Of a stretch of 64,000 nucleotides of DNA, positions 1-9,779 are shown piece by piece. Source of the stretch: Hippopus hippopus (lineage: Eukaryota > Mollusca > Bivalvia > Cardiida > Cardiidae); NCBI GenBank assembly GCA_946811185.2, contig OX328101.1, positions 25,218,122-25,282,121 on the forward strand, read 5' to 3'. The notes beneath the pieces are model-generated. The model saw only the letters and a list, made by a program, of their open reading frames with translations, did no database searches and was not told where the DNA came from. The translations under genes and the position numbers were made by a program. Within the stretch, counting starts at the first letter, position 1. Each line of letters starts with the position of its first letter.

Positions 1-230
1 ACCATAAGCCATTTTATATCTTAGAACCTACATGGAGCGTGTCTTTATCTCTTTACTACATGGTTTTAACTATTGTGAAAAAATACCTTTTTGAAAACCT
101 TATGGGAAAAGGAGAAAATGCTGGTAACCAGCATTTTCTCCTTTTCCCCAAGGTTTTCTACTTTTTCACAGACAATAACTTGCACTGTCAGCCATTTTAT
201 ATCTTAGAACCTACACAGAGCATGTCTTTA
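1..230 (+). repeat. Truncated TPM copy in a tandem duplication with its flank
   Basis: The flanking text GCCATTTTATATCTTAGAAC occurs at about 9-28 and again at about 190-209, each followed by a TPM head and palindrome. A unit of about 182 bp holding flank plus half a TPM was therefore duplicated in tandem. This copy keeps the palindrome (about 93-157) but not the 3' end. Confidence 0.7.
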
Positions 231-466
231 ACTCTTTACCACATACATGTAATCCGAGGTTTTAACTACCTTGTGGAAATAGCCCTTTGAAAAATGTGTG
301 GGAAAAGGAGAAAATGCTGGTAACCAGCATTTTCTCCTTTTTCCTAAAGGTTTTCTGCACTTTCACAGGCAATAAATATCATTTCGGGTAAATTTATCAT
401 GTTGTCTGCTAATGCTTTCAATATGGACCAGAGTAAAATTTTGTCATTTGGTAAAGAATTGAAGAG
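230..466 (+). mobile_element. TPM MITE copy
   Basis: The head is TTAACTCTTTACCACATACA, the palindrome centre is GGTAACC near 319-325, and the tail is TTTGGTAAAGAATTGA. It is the second unit of the tandem duplication that starts at the window edge. Confidence 0.8.
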
Positions 467-493
467 GTTATTGCACAATTGAATCTCTAAGCT

Positions 494-690
494 CTTCACA
501 AAACAATCCTACTGTTTTACAGGTCCTGAGAAAGAAGTCTGGTATCCAGCATTTCCTCCTTTTTCTGAACTCTTTTCCACTCTTTCAAAGACAAACTTCA
601 TCATTTGAGCCATGTTGTATAATTCATGTCATCTGCAAAATGCTTTCATTATGGACAAGTCTAAAATTTTATCCTTTAGTAGAAAATATG
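494..690 (+). mobile_element. Degenerate TPM MITE copy
   Basis: It retains CTCTTCACAAAACAATCC, a shortened CTGGTATCCAGC centre and GACAAGTCTAAAATTTTATC. Half of the left palindrome arm is missing. Confidence 0.65.
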
Positions 691-699
691 TATTTGTAG

Positions 700-1755
700 C
701 ATGGTGAGAGCAACATGAGGTCTTCTGTGTTGTCTGATCTGAATCAACAAACAGTCAACAAACAGTCAGTAAATGTATGGAAGGCTAAACTAAGAATTCA
801 AAAGGTCAAGTACAAGATCTTGGTACTTTCCCATCTAAATCAAAGCGTTGAGAACGCTGAAGTGGTATTTGTCAAGGAAGCCATTGTGTGGAATTAATAA
901 TTTGAAAGAAAGAGAAATATTATTCAAATATTGGCTTGAAAGTCAACCTACTAAGCAAATGAACACCTTTTTTGTTGAATGGAGAGTACTCATGACAAAG
1001 TTAGGATTATTTGTGTATTGGTGGTTTCCCTTTGATCATTAGGAGGAGTCAGGAGTAACGTCCCTTGACAGTAGGATGCATGATGGATAGAGAGAGAAAC
1101 CATGTGAATATATATAATGAAATTAAGTTTGTACCTGAAAACTATGATTTTGAAAATTCTTTGGCCGTTAACATTTAATTCCCAACATAACAACCAGTTA
1201 TTTCGATCTATAAATATTCATTTTCAATCAAATGGAGTAGCGCACAATCATGGGATGAACAAGCCATGGGACGAACTGGTTTTGGAACGAAAAAGCCCAG
1301 GACCAAGCGATCGGTAGACAAATTTTGTATCATTGCACCAATAGAAGGCTATGAGCGAGTGAAGCTATTTTCAATCAAAAATTAGTACTTCCACGATCGA
1401 TGGTCTCACCCAGTGTATTTTAACTTGCCATTTCCAATTAGATATCTGAGTGCTACCGAAAAACTCATTTGCCTGAGAAAAATTGAGTTTAATTGGGTTT
1501 ATTTCCTTCGGCTTTGCACAAAATACGATACACGGTCTTCAAAATCCAATATTGAACTCATAGTGGTATTGTCTTCGACAAATACCACAAAAACAGACAA
1601 GTCTTTCACTTGGCAAGAAAATTTGAGACAGTTAAGTATGAGATAATTCCAATCACTGTAAAGGAATTTTTCTTAACACAGCAGTTCCCTGGATACATTA
1701 GAATAAAGGAAAATCATTTATCAGTTGCAAACAAGACAACAGATCATTTTTCATA
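700..1755. other. Unassigned AT-rich sequence
   Basis: Short open frames occur on both strands but none shows conserved domains, splice-bounded structure or biased codon use. No repeat family recognised elsewhere in the window is evident beyond a possible QG fragment near 715-745. Confidence 0.5.
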
Positions 1756-1758
1756 GAA

Positions 1759-1966
1759 TTAAACTTTTGAGTGCCAAAAAATATATGCAACAAACCTTTG
1801 AATCTAGAAATAAGACTCATATAATAGCAATATCAAGGTTTCAATTATTCAGAATGTTTCAACAAAGCAGATAGTGTAAATCACAGATCAGACAGTACAT
1901 TTTGTGCTGTCTGATCTTGAGCTACACAGGCCACAAAGGCAAGCAAAGTTATGAAAAGTGTTTTAA
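1759..1966 (+). mobile_element. QG MITE copy, abutting a TPM
   Basis: It starts and ends at TTAA (1759-1762 and 1963-1966). Near the right end is a hairpin, CAGATCAGACAGTACA paired with TGTGCTGTCTGATCTTG. The right TTAA is shared with the following TPM copy, so two different MITE families use the same target tetranucleotide. Confidence 0.7.
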
Positions 1967-2191
1967 CCCTTTACCACACAATGACGCCTTTTAACGCCCC
2001 TGAAGAAGAAGCCTTTTGAAAACATTGTGGGAAAAGGAGAAAATGCTGGTAACCAGCATTTTCTCCTTTTCCCCCACAGTTTTCTACCCTATCAAAGAAA
2101 AGTTGCGTCATTTGAGCCACTATGAAATTGTCGCCTGCAAATGCTTTCAATTTGGATAGGTCTTAAATTTTGCCGTGTGGTAAAGGGTTAA
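1963..2191 (+). mobile_element. TPM MITE, full length, TTAA on both sides
   Basis: This is a model copy of 229 bp including both TTAAs. The head is CCCTTTACCACACAAT, the central palindrome spans about 2022-2088 with centre GGTAACC, and the tail is TGTGGTAAAGGG. Terminal inverted repeats of about 16 bp read CCCTTTACCACACAA at both ends. The TTAA target and CCCTTT start are typical of piggyBac-type non-autonomous elements. Confidence 0.9.
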
Positions 2192-2430
2192 GGGTTACCT
2201 CTTCAGTAGGTGATAAAAAATGTCAGACTAGCTTACACTGAATGCTTAGGCACAATGATGACAAATGATGCTCATATGATTGTATATGTAGAAAAAATTG
2301 TGGAAAAAGGGAAAAATGCTGGTTTCCAGCATTTCCCCCTTTTCCTACAATGTTTTCAAAAGCTTTCTCCATCAACTTTGTTAAGATATTACTACCAGCA
2401 CTGTTAAAATGTAGTTTAGGTAAAGGGTCA
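2192..2430 (-). mobile_element. Degenerate TPM MITE copy
   Basis: The palindrome survives as AAATGCTGGTTTCCAGCATTT around 2317-2337. Both arms show the same local change, AGGAG to AGGG-like, beside it. The ends are eroded. Confidence 0.65.
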
Positions 2431-2545
2431 AAACATATACAGTCCGATCTTGAACTACATGGTGTGCAAAAGTTGTGCTTAGCTTCTGGAATTTGAAATG
2501 TAAGGTTACTACTTGTCATGCTAGGTTGTATATAATTTCAATGGA

Positions 2546-2769
2546 TTAACGCTTTACCACACAAATCTTAGACTGTACCATATTGAAAGCATTTGCAGAT
2601 GACAAACAAATGTGACTCAAATATTGGAACATGTTTTGGGAAGGGTAGAAAACTTTGTGGGAAAAGGAGAAAATGCTGGTTACCAGCATTTTCTCCTTTT
2701 CTCACAATGTTTTCAAAAGCTTTCTTCTTCAGGGTCGTTAAAAGTCGGGATTGTGTGGTAAAGAGTTAA
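2546..2769 (-). mobile_element. TPM MITE, full length, reverse orientation
   Basis: TTAA bounds both ends. The asymmetric palindrome centre reads GGTTACC, which marks reverse orientation, and the copy ends GGGATTGTGTGGTAAAGAG. Confidence 0.88.
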
Positions 2770-2966
2770 TGATTAAGATTCCGAATACATGTACCACGTT
2801 TATACAAGCAGATATTTTTGTATAAAAGAAAACAATACTTTGCTATATTGTAAAAGAATGGCACCACACAGTGATACGTTACCACTGCAGATAACTAAAT
2901 TTAAAATGACAATTTTGTCTTTGGAAGGGTAGAAAACAAGTTAAATCTGTTGTCTGAGTCAAATTT

Positions 2967-3157
2967 AGCCCTTTACCAAACAATTACAGGTTCTAACAAA
3001 CCCGGGGAAGAAGCATTTTGAAAACATTGAAATTGTTGCTAGTATTTTCTCCTCTCCCAAAGACAAATGCAAACATTTGAGTTACATTCAATTTGTTGTC
3101 TGCATATAACTTTCAATCTGGACAAGTGGGAAATTTTGTTGCTTGGTAAAAGTGAAT
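2967..3157 (+). mobile_element. TPM MITE with collapsed palindrome
   Basis: Head CCCTTTACCAAACAATTAC and tail TTTTGTTGCTTGGTAAAAG are clear. The palindrome is reduced to GTTGCTAGTATTTTCTCC, a deletion of most of one arm. Confidence 0.7.
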
Positions 3158-3159
3158 TT

Positions 3160-3405
3160 GATGCCATAATATTTACCAGTAACCCTGATAGTGGTAAATG
3201 ACTGAAATAGGCATTTCTGGTCAGTAACTAAAGAATGCAGATATTGTAATTTCAAAGCCATTTTTGTCATAATATTTGGCAGAGAAATAGGCAGTGTTAA
3301 TACGTAATCATACTGAAAATTCAGTGCAGTCTAATCTTGATCTACATTTGCCACATAAGCAATTAAATCAGTGTTCAGCGCTACAAGGATTAACATTCTG
3401 CCGGC
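3160..3405 (+). mobile_element. QG MITE copy
   Basis: It carries the GTGCAGTCTAATCTTGATCT arm followed by ACATTTGCCACATAAGC, and ends in GGATTAAC near 3390. The left hairpin arm is largely lost. Confidence 0.55.
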
Positions 3406-3484
3406 CATCAGACTCATAAATCCGAACTAAAAGCATTTCAAGACAAAACAAGATAATAAGTGACTTATGGCTCAAAAGTTAGTT

Positions 3485-4265
3485 TAACCCTTCCCTGTGA
3501 GTGACTCTTACAAACACTTCTGACCTTGCAGTGACCTTAACCTTTGAATTGGGGACACAGTTCTTGCACATGACATAATTATTGTCTTTATGTGGTTGAC
3601 ATGTCTGCACAGTTATACTCATTTTTTTTCTCGTTCTTTTTTTTTTTTTTTGAATTGAAAAAAAAAAATAAAAAAAAAAAAAAAAAAAATAATAATAATA
3701 ATAATAATAATAAAAGAAAAAAAAAAATCTACTTTTTAATCATATTTGACCTTGCCATGACCTTGTTTTATGGACATGATTCATGTAAGTCGCACGTCGG
3801 CTTTATGGTTGACATTTCCGCATTGTTATACTTAATTTTTTTTGGTAATCACAAAAAGTAACAAGCAGCATACAAACATACCCCCCCCTTTTCATTTTTT
3901 CAAAACACCCTGACCTTGCATTGACCTTCACAAAACATTGTTTTTATGTGGTTGGCTTTTCTGTACAGTTGGCAGAAATTCATTCATAATCATTAAAGTA
4001 ACTGGCGAACGTTTCCCCTTCCCCCCAAGGAAAAAGGAAAAATTTGAATTTGACCTATTGACATGACTCTTACTCTTGCTACATTGCTTTCATGTGGTTA
4101 ACACTTGTGCATTGTTTACATGTGGTTAACATTTGTGCAAAGATATTTTGAAATTAAGAAATGGACAGACAGATGGACAGACCAAACAAAACCCACATGC
4201 CCCCCCAATTTATTTTATTTAGTTGTCTTTTTTTTTTTTTTTTTTGGGGGGGGGGGGGGGGGACT
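3485..4265 (+). repeat. AHT-type tandem repeat with homopolymer tracts
   Basis: Three diverged units contain TGACCTTGCAGTGACCTTAA or similar, then a GTTGACAT...CTGCACAGTTATAC motif. The block ends in GGACAGACAGATGGACAGAC followed by a C-run and a G-run near 4201-4262 that could pair. Poly-A/poly-T and (AAT)n tracts fill 3631-3730. Confidence 0.6.
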
Positions 4266-4455
4266 CAAACGATTGAACTTCTCCTTGATTGTTGGACAGT
4301 ACACATTCTGAGAAAATAAGAAAATGTTGGATATAAGCTTTTTCTTTTCCCATCCTGTTTTCAAAAGCTCTCTTCCGTTTTGTCATCAATCCACTGCATT
4401 GTCTTAAATATTAGATCTATTCAGATAAATTTTTGGAGCATGACGCAAAAACAAA

Positions 4456-4496
4456 ACAAGAGGGCCATGATGGCCCTCTATCACTCCACTGGCTTT
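4456..4496 (+). repeat. AHT 5' end fragment
   Basis: ACAAGAGGGCCATGATGGCC with its GAGGGCC/GGCCCTC hairpin is followed by TATCACTCCACTGGC. It is then interrupted at TTAA by a TPM copy. Confidence 0.75.
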
Positions 4497-4727
4497 TTAA
4501 CCCTTTACCACACAAATTGAAGTGTTAATGACCTTTAAAGAGAAGGCTTTTGAAAACATTGTAGGAAAAGGACATCTTATCAGCCAGTATTTTCTCCTTT
4601 TCCAACAATGTTTCCTACCCTATCAAAGACAGAAATAATCATTTAAGTTACATTCGATTTGTCTTTTGCAATGGCTTTTAACTTGGTCCAGTAAAAAAAC
4701 CTGTCGTTTCTTAGAGAGTAAAATTAA
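4497..4727 (+). mobile_element. TPM MITE inserted in an AHT element
   Basis: TTAA flanks both sides over 231 bp. One palindrome arm is scrambled (ACATCTTATCAGCCAG), showing that the palindrome is not kept intact in every copy. Confidence 0.8.
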
Positions 4728-5099
4728 CGTATCATGCACTTAATTGGCATTGACAGAGACATACAGCATAAAAGTCTGTATGGTAATAAACTTACTTGGA
4801 AAACATAACCTCCCCCCTGCCCAACAAAAAAAAGTCATATCTTTTTAAGTGCAAAGATTATGTCAGTGAATGCAAGCAGGTTTATTCATTGGCATGAAAG
4901 GTAAAGTTCTGAAAAGAAAACTGAATGAAAGAAACCTTACTTTAACTTAAATATTCCACTCATGTGAGCATAACTACTAGCATCAAAATAAATCACTCTC
5001 CCTTAAAACAGAACATGTCCTATCCCAAAAACTTGAATACCTAACATCAATCATGTATTACTGCAGTTTGATAATCAAGGGAGGTAAATAATAAACTTT

Positions 5100-5546
5100 C
5101 TCTCTTATAACAAGAGTTATTTCCTTTGATTACTATTTACATTGAAGTCACTATGTAAGCCCATGCTAAACTTGTGATCCCTGGCACTGGGCCAATTTTG
5201 ACCCCAGGGCTACAATATATGAAGAAATTCTTAGAGGTCCATTAGATAAAGCTACATGCCAAATTTGGTAGCCCTGGGCCTTATGGTTTCAGACAAGATT
5301 TTCAAAGATTTTCAACATTTTTCGCTTTTGTTGCCATGGCAACCAGAGTTTTTGAAGGAATCAAATTCTTTCAAGAAAGTCTAAAGAGGACCATGGGAGG
5401 ATCACTTCTGTGAAGTTTCATCAAATTTGGATAGGTAGTTTCAGAGAAGATGATGTTTGAAATAAAAGTTAACGCACACACGCACGCACGACGGACACTG
5501 GGCCATGACATAAGCCCGCTGACCTTCGGCCAGTGCAGCTAAAAAT
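5100..5546 (+). repeat. AHT element 3' part
   Basis: Units contain CTAGATAAAGCTACATGCCA-like text and a perfect GTTGCCATGGCAAC at 5330-5343. The block closes with ACGCACACACGCACGCACGA, an imperfect GCTGACCTTCGGCCAG hairpin and GCTAAAAA. Confidence 0.75.
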
Positions 5547-5855
5547 AAAAAAATCTAAAACAAAAAAAAAAAATAACAAAACTTTGAATGAATGAAAGCT
5601 TACAGAATGATGGTGAAGAAAATCTATTAGAATTACTGAAGACCAAAGGAACCGTGTGCTCCCTGGTATTGGTGACATAATTACAGAGGCAGTGCAAAAA
5701 TTGGCACCCTGACGTGGCTAAATTAACAATACTGCCAACCCTCCTTACTGATAAACTGCTCTACCTTCATCCAATATTTATGTCAATTCTTCATGAAAGA
5801 AAACCTTTTTTTTTTCCTTACTCCTGTCTCTCGGGATGTTGGAGCTTTTCTTTCA

Positions 5856-5997
5856 ACTCTTTATCAAATGACAAAATCTTGGACTGGACCAAATTCAAAG
5901 CATTTGCAGACAGCAAAATAATTGTAGCTCAAGTGATCACTTCTGTCTTTGACAGGGTAGAAAAAAAATGTGGGAAAACCCCTTCAATATATTCCTG
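5856..5997 (-). mobile_element. TPM MITE, 5' half, interrupted by a SINE
   Basis: The reverse-orientation head CTCTTTATCAAATGACAAAA runs to AATGTGGGAAAACC, the first arm of the palindrome, where homology stops and SINE sequence begins. Confidence 0.7.
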
Positions 5998-5999
5998 GA

Positions 6000-6205
6000 A
6001 GTTTGTCGTCAATATTTTGCACTACACACTTTCAAAGCCACTAGCTGTCCTCCCACATAAACACCATCAAAACATGTTCAGCAAGAGAGGAATGAATCTT
6101 GATGCAATAACTATCATCTATCCTTGAAAAAAAAGTTCTGCCAAGCTGGGATTCCAGCTCACAACCCCTGCTTCGCAAGTCATATACATTACCCACTGAG
6201 AAAAT
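6000..6205 (-). mobile_element. Old tRNA-derived SINE
   Basis: It aligns by eye with the SINEs at 17135 and 27404: CAAAGCCACTAGCTG, GAGAGGAATGAATC and ATGCAATAACTATCATC correspond in order. On the minus strand it begins with a decayed tRNA-like head whose B box is near GAGCTGGAATCCCAGC. Confidence 0.65.
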
Positions 6206-6218
6206 AAATTGCATCCAT

Positions 6219-6422
6219 TTAACCCTCAGAGTGTCAAAGTAACTAAACAGGCATTTTCAGTGTAGAAATAAGACCCAAATAATTTAATATTACTCTTATT
6301 CAGAGTCTCAGCAAAGTGGCCAGTGTAGGATCAAGTTCAGATTGCACATTTTGTGAAGTCTGATCTTGATCTACACTGGCTGCAGGGGTAACTATAGTTG
6401 TGAGAGGAGCTTTGAGGATTAA
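6219..6422 (+). mobile_element. QG MITE, TTAA-flanked
   Basis: It is bounded by TTAA at 6219-6222 and 6419-6422. The element begins CCCTCAGAGTGTCAAAG and has the hairpin CAGATTGCACA / TGTGAAGTCTGATC followed by TTGATCTACACTGGCTGC. Confidence 0.75.
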
Positions 6423-6456
6423 GATCACGACTGCACTCAAACATCAAGAAGTATTG

Positions 6457-6691
6457 TTAACTCTCTATTACACAATCCCCACTTTGAGAGAGAAGCCCTC
6501 TGAGAGAGAAGCCTTTTGAAAACGTAGGAGGAAAAGGAAAAAATGCTGGTAACCAGCATTTTCTCCTTTTCCTACAACGTTTTCTACCCTTGCCAAAACA
6601 AATGTCAATTTTTCAGTCACACTTATTTTGTCGTCTGCAAATGGTTTCAATTTGGACAGGTCTAAAATTCTGTCGTTTGGTAAAGAGTTAA
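6457..6691 (+). mobile_element. TPM MITE, full length, with internal GAGAGAGAAGCC duplication
   Basis: TTAA is on both sides. The left half carries two copies of AGAGAGAAGCC, explaining its 235 bp. Both palindrome arms have AACGT where most copies have AACATT. Confidence 0.88.
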
Positions 6692-6894
6692 GTCATTACT
6701 CCTGGAATTGTTATGTAGCAGAGGAATCTGTGTAAATGTCTTGGTCAGAAAAGACCAACATGAATCATAAGGTTCAATTCATCGATACACAAGAAAACAT
6801 CATGCAATGAGGAAAAATTGCTTATAAAGAAAGACTCGCAACTGTTCGAATTTCTTCAACTCTTTGACTAACAACAAAATTTAGACCAGACTAA

Positions 6895-7122
6895 TTAACC
6901 CTTTGCCACACAATCCTGAGTTTTAACGATCATGAGGAAGAAGCCTTTTGAAAACATTATCAGAAAAGGAGAACATTCTGGTTGACAGCATTTTCTCCTT
7001 TTCCCACAATGTTTTCTACTCAATTAAAGACAAATACCTGATTTTAGCTACTTGTGATTTGTCGTCTGCAAATGCTTTCAATTTCGATGTGTATAAAATT
7101 TTGTCGTTTGGTAAAGAGTTAA
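6895..7122 (+). mobile_element. TPM MITE, full length
   Basis: TTAA is on both sides, head CCCTTTGCCACACAATCC, tail GTCGTTTGGTAAAGAG. The left arm has decayed (ATTATCAGAAAAGG) while the right arm is intact. Confidence 0.88.
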
Positions 7123-7295
7123 AGCATTTACCCACCACAAATCTAATGTAGTCCAAAGGATGATTTCTGTCTTTGAAAAAATACAAAACATTGTGAGAAA
7201 AAGAGGTTAGCAGAATTTTTCTCCATTTCCCACATTGTTTTCAAAAGCATTTTTCATGTTCATTAAAACAAGGGATTATTTTGTAAAGAGTTATA
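7123..7295 (-). mobile_element. TPM MITE lacking its head
   Basis: It runs from ATTTCTGTCTTTGAAAAAAT through a damaged palindrome to GGGATTATTTTGTAAAGAG. It abuts the preceding copy, a pattern expected when one element inserts at the end or inside of another. Confidence 0.6.
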
Positions 7296-7433
7296 CACTA
7301 CTCCAGATTTGTCAAGTATATGTCATCTGTTCATATTGTACAATTTTTTACTCTGATTTCTTCAACTTGGAAAAATTTTAGACGATGATCTCAAGAAAAG
7401 CTCTAAAAATAATGAAACTTTATTTACATAATT

Positions 7434-7646
7434 GTGACTCGTCATGCAAAAAGGGACCATCTGGGAACTGCAACAAGTGTTGACCCTGGTCAGACTGCGC
7501 AGGCTGACCAGGGTCGACACTTTTCGCTTTTATGATATTTTCTGTATGAAAAGTTGTCATTCTACCTTACTATACAATCATTTGATCTGTTTTCATCTAA
7601 TTGATGTCGGAATTCCCAGATAGTCCCTTTTCGCGTTACGGGTCAC
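7434..7646 (+). mobile_element. 213-bp MITE with long terminal inverted repeats and inner hairpin
   Basis: The ends are GTGACTCGTCATGCAAAAAG and, reversed, GTGACCCGTAACGCGAAAAG. Both continue GGGACYATCTGGGAA, giving about 33 bp of inverted repeat with a few mismatches. Inside lies a near-perfect hairpin, GTTGACCCTGGTCAG paired with CTGACCAGGGTCGAC. A target duplication is not clear. Confidence 0.8.
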
Positions 7647-7654
7647 AAATTATA

Positions 7655-7863
7655 TTTGATCTTGTAATGCTAAATAAATGAACTGGACATTTTCAGTTAG
7701 GACTAATGATACTGATATTGCTATTTCAAAGCTGTTTTTGTCAAAATACAAGGCAAAGAAGTGGAAAGTATAAATACAAGATCAAACTGTGCAGTCTGAT
7801 CTTGATCTACACTGTCTGCATAAGCAACTAAATCTACCAGTAAGTTCATCTTTACAGGGTTAA
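7655..7863 (+). mobile_element. QG MITE, abutting a TPM at TTAA
   Basis: It contains AACTGTGCAGTCTGATCTTG and ATCTACACTGTCTGCATAAG, and ends at the TTAA (7860-7863) that starts the next TPM. Confidence 0.65.
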
Positions 7864-8089
7864 CCCTTTACCACACTATCATGAGTTTTAATGATCTCCA
7901 GGAGGAAGCCCTCTGAAAACATCATAGGAAAAGGAGAAAATGCTGGTTACCGGCATTTTCTTCTTTTCCCACAATGTTTTCTACTCTATCTAAGACATAT
8001 TCTATCATTTTTGCCATGCTTGAATTGTAGTCTGCAAAATACTCTCATTTTGAATAAGTCTACATTTTTTTTGTTTGGTAAAGAGTTAA
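7860..8089 (+). mobile_element. TPM MITE, full length
   Basis: TTAA is on both sides over 230 bp. The palindrome centre region has CTGGTTACCGGC although the ends read in the plus orientation, one of few copies where centre and ends disagree. Confidence 0.85.
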
Positions 8090-8199
8090 GAAGTAAGTAA
8101 TTATCTAATTCAGTTGTGAATAGTTCACAAACAATTCCAGTATCAACCTAGTACCACAGAATTCTTGTTTTGTCCACATACATGTAGTATAAATATAAT

Positions 8200-8290
8200 G
8201 GTAGAATTTTTTTGAAAACATGGCAAGAAAAGGAGTAAATGTAGCAATCAACTACTCCTTTTCTCTCAACCTTTCCTTGCTTCCCTAAAA
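8200..8290 (+). mobile_element. TPM palindrome fragment
   Basis: TTGAAAACATGGCAAGAAAA and CTACTCCTTTTCTCTCAACC flank a rewritten centre. It lies just beyond the presumed 3' UTR. Confidence 0.5.
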
Positions 8291-8394
8291 TGGTTTTCCT
8301 CAAATGCACCCATATCATTTTTGGTAGAACTAAAAGTATTTAGTGTCATATTGAATAACTGTGAAAAAAAATATTTTACAGTTATATCTCCCAA

Positions 8395-8721
8395 AACATT
8401 TTTATTTTGGCACCATCATTTGATACATCTTTCTACGGTTCAGAACTGATCTACTGTTTGCTAAAAGAATGTCTGAACATATTCAGATTTCTGTCAACCA
8501 TTCTTAAAATGATGATTGCTTTCACAACCCATTCACATCTGTATCAACAATGCTTTTAATTCCCTCAATGACCTAAACACATTTCAACAGAAAATATAAA
8601 AGGAAGGCCTTGGCGGTATACCTCTAGAAGAGGCTGTTCACTGTCTTGTGACCTTGACACTTGTGGTTTCTGACCTTGACCTTCTTTGTTTACAACAACA
8701 CAAAGTTTCTTGTTTTTCTGT
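8395..8721 (-). other. Presumed 3' UTR of the synaptotagmin-7-like gene
   Basis: This is the sequence immediately downstream of the stop on the minus strand. It has no coding potential and carries short TGACCTTGACC-type repeats near 8640-8690 on the plus strand. The first good AATAAA on the minus strand is at 8408-8403, which would give a UTR of about 320 bases. Use of this site is an inference; AATAAA-like strings are common in such AT-rich DNA. Confidence 0.4.
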
Positions 8722-9026
8722 TCAATCCTTCAATAAATGCCATTGAGCAACTTGTTGCCTGGGTTTGGAGATCATATCATTCCAATGCCTGTTTTCTAAA
8801 GGACCACTTTTAGATCCTAACAAAATTTTCCCGATCATTTCATTGCGTCCTAGTTTATCGAAGTCCATGACCGTGACCTCCAGTGAGGCTTCTCGTATAC
8901 GATCCCAAGGAATTTCAAAAATGAAGGATTCATTATATACTGGGTTCAAAGTCCTCATTTTCACTGAAGTTTTCTTCTTCTCTGAACGCTCCTTCCCAAA
9001 GCATAGCCAGATTTTGACATATGGAT
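8722..9026 (-). CDS. Syt7: Synaptotagmin-7-like, last coding exon (most of C2B and C-terminus)
   Basis: This exon encodes most of the C2B domain, the second calcium and phospholipid binding module of a vesicle or lysosome exocytosis sensor. Read on the minus strand it opens after a TTACAG acceptor in phase 1. It continues the SD|PYVK motif of loop 1, then a basic KKK stretch, NPVYNESF, the loop-3 segment [19 protein letters not shown], and ends in the WHLL motif and a stop at 8724-8722. The KSGP...HWKDM-like region and the PRQxVAQWH ending match synaptotagmin-7 better than the Syt1/2 or Syt4/11 classes. The exon is 305 bp (2 + 101 codons). One oddity: the last acidic calcium ligand of loop 3, usually Asp, is Glu here (DFDKLGRNE). 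The family call is confident; the exact paralogue is less so. Confidence 0.93.
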
Positions 9027-9074
9027 CTGTAATGCAAAAAATAAAAGATTGAGAACGAAGTTCTACATATCAGC

Positions 9075-9290
9075 TTAATCCTTTGCCACACAATCCCAAG
9101 TTTAAATGACCCTAACAAAAACACCTTTGAAAACACTGTGGGAAGAGGAGAAAATGCTAGTAACCAGCATTTTCTCTTTTTCCCACAATGTCTTGTATCC
9201 CCTCAAAGACAGTTTCTATCATTTTAGCCCAATTAAATTGTCATCTGCAAAAGCTTCCAAATTGGGTAGGTCTTCAACTTTGTTGATTAG
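9075..9290 (+). mobile_element. TPM MITE copy
   Basis: It starts TTAATCCTTTGCCACACAAT 50 bp upstream of the last Syt7 exon on the transcribed strand. Its palindrome (about 9131-9191) is nearly complete, but the 3' end is eroded. Confidence 0.75.
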
Positions 9291-9779
9291 CATGTTTCAG
9301 TGTGTTTGCCTTCTTTAAAAATAATTCAAGCTTGCCTAACAAAGGTATCTGGCTTAATAATAGTAGCCACAGCATAGCTCAAGGTTAGAATGCACATGTA
9401 TTTTAAGCCAAAAGAGGGGCATAACTGTGTCACAAATATGTCAAGGATTACAGTCCTGCTCTAATGGTAAGAGTTCCCCTCTAGACAGTTAGCCAAGCTA
9501 AAAATATGAATGGTTTTATACGATTGTAGCTGACAAATTATAACAAGGTGGCCAGAATGGTCCTTAATCATTTACCTGAGAACATGGTCAGATATGCTGC
9601 CCCTGGGGATAGACCTCGTGAGTATATTCTTTTGACAATCTTGGAATTTTTTACCAAAAGGCTATAATTTGAACATTTGTAGTAAGTAGAGGTCTCTGAG
9701 ATCATGCTACATAATAATCTAATAAAACAGTCCTTGGCAAAATCTTTTTAAAAAGGAGATGCTTTTAGTTTTCACTGTA

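Noticed and set aside
715..1646. Several 60-77 codon frames
   Set aside because: Overlapping, on both strands, without splice-bounded homology; expected by chance.
5714..6127. 137-codon plus-strand open frame
   Set aside because: It runs through the junction of a TPM 5' half and an antisense SINE relic; no domain is recognisable.
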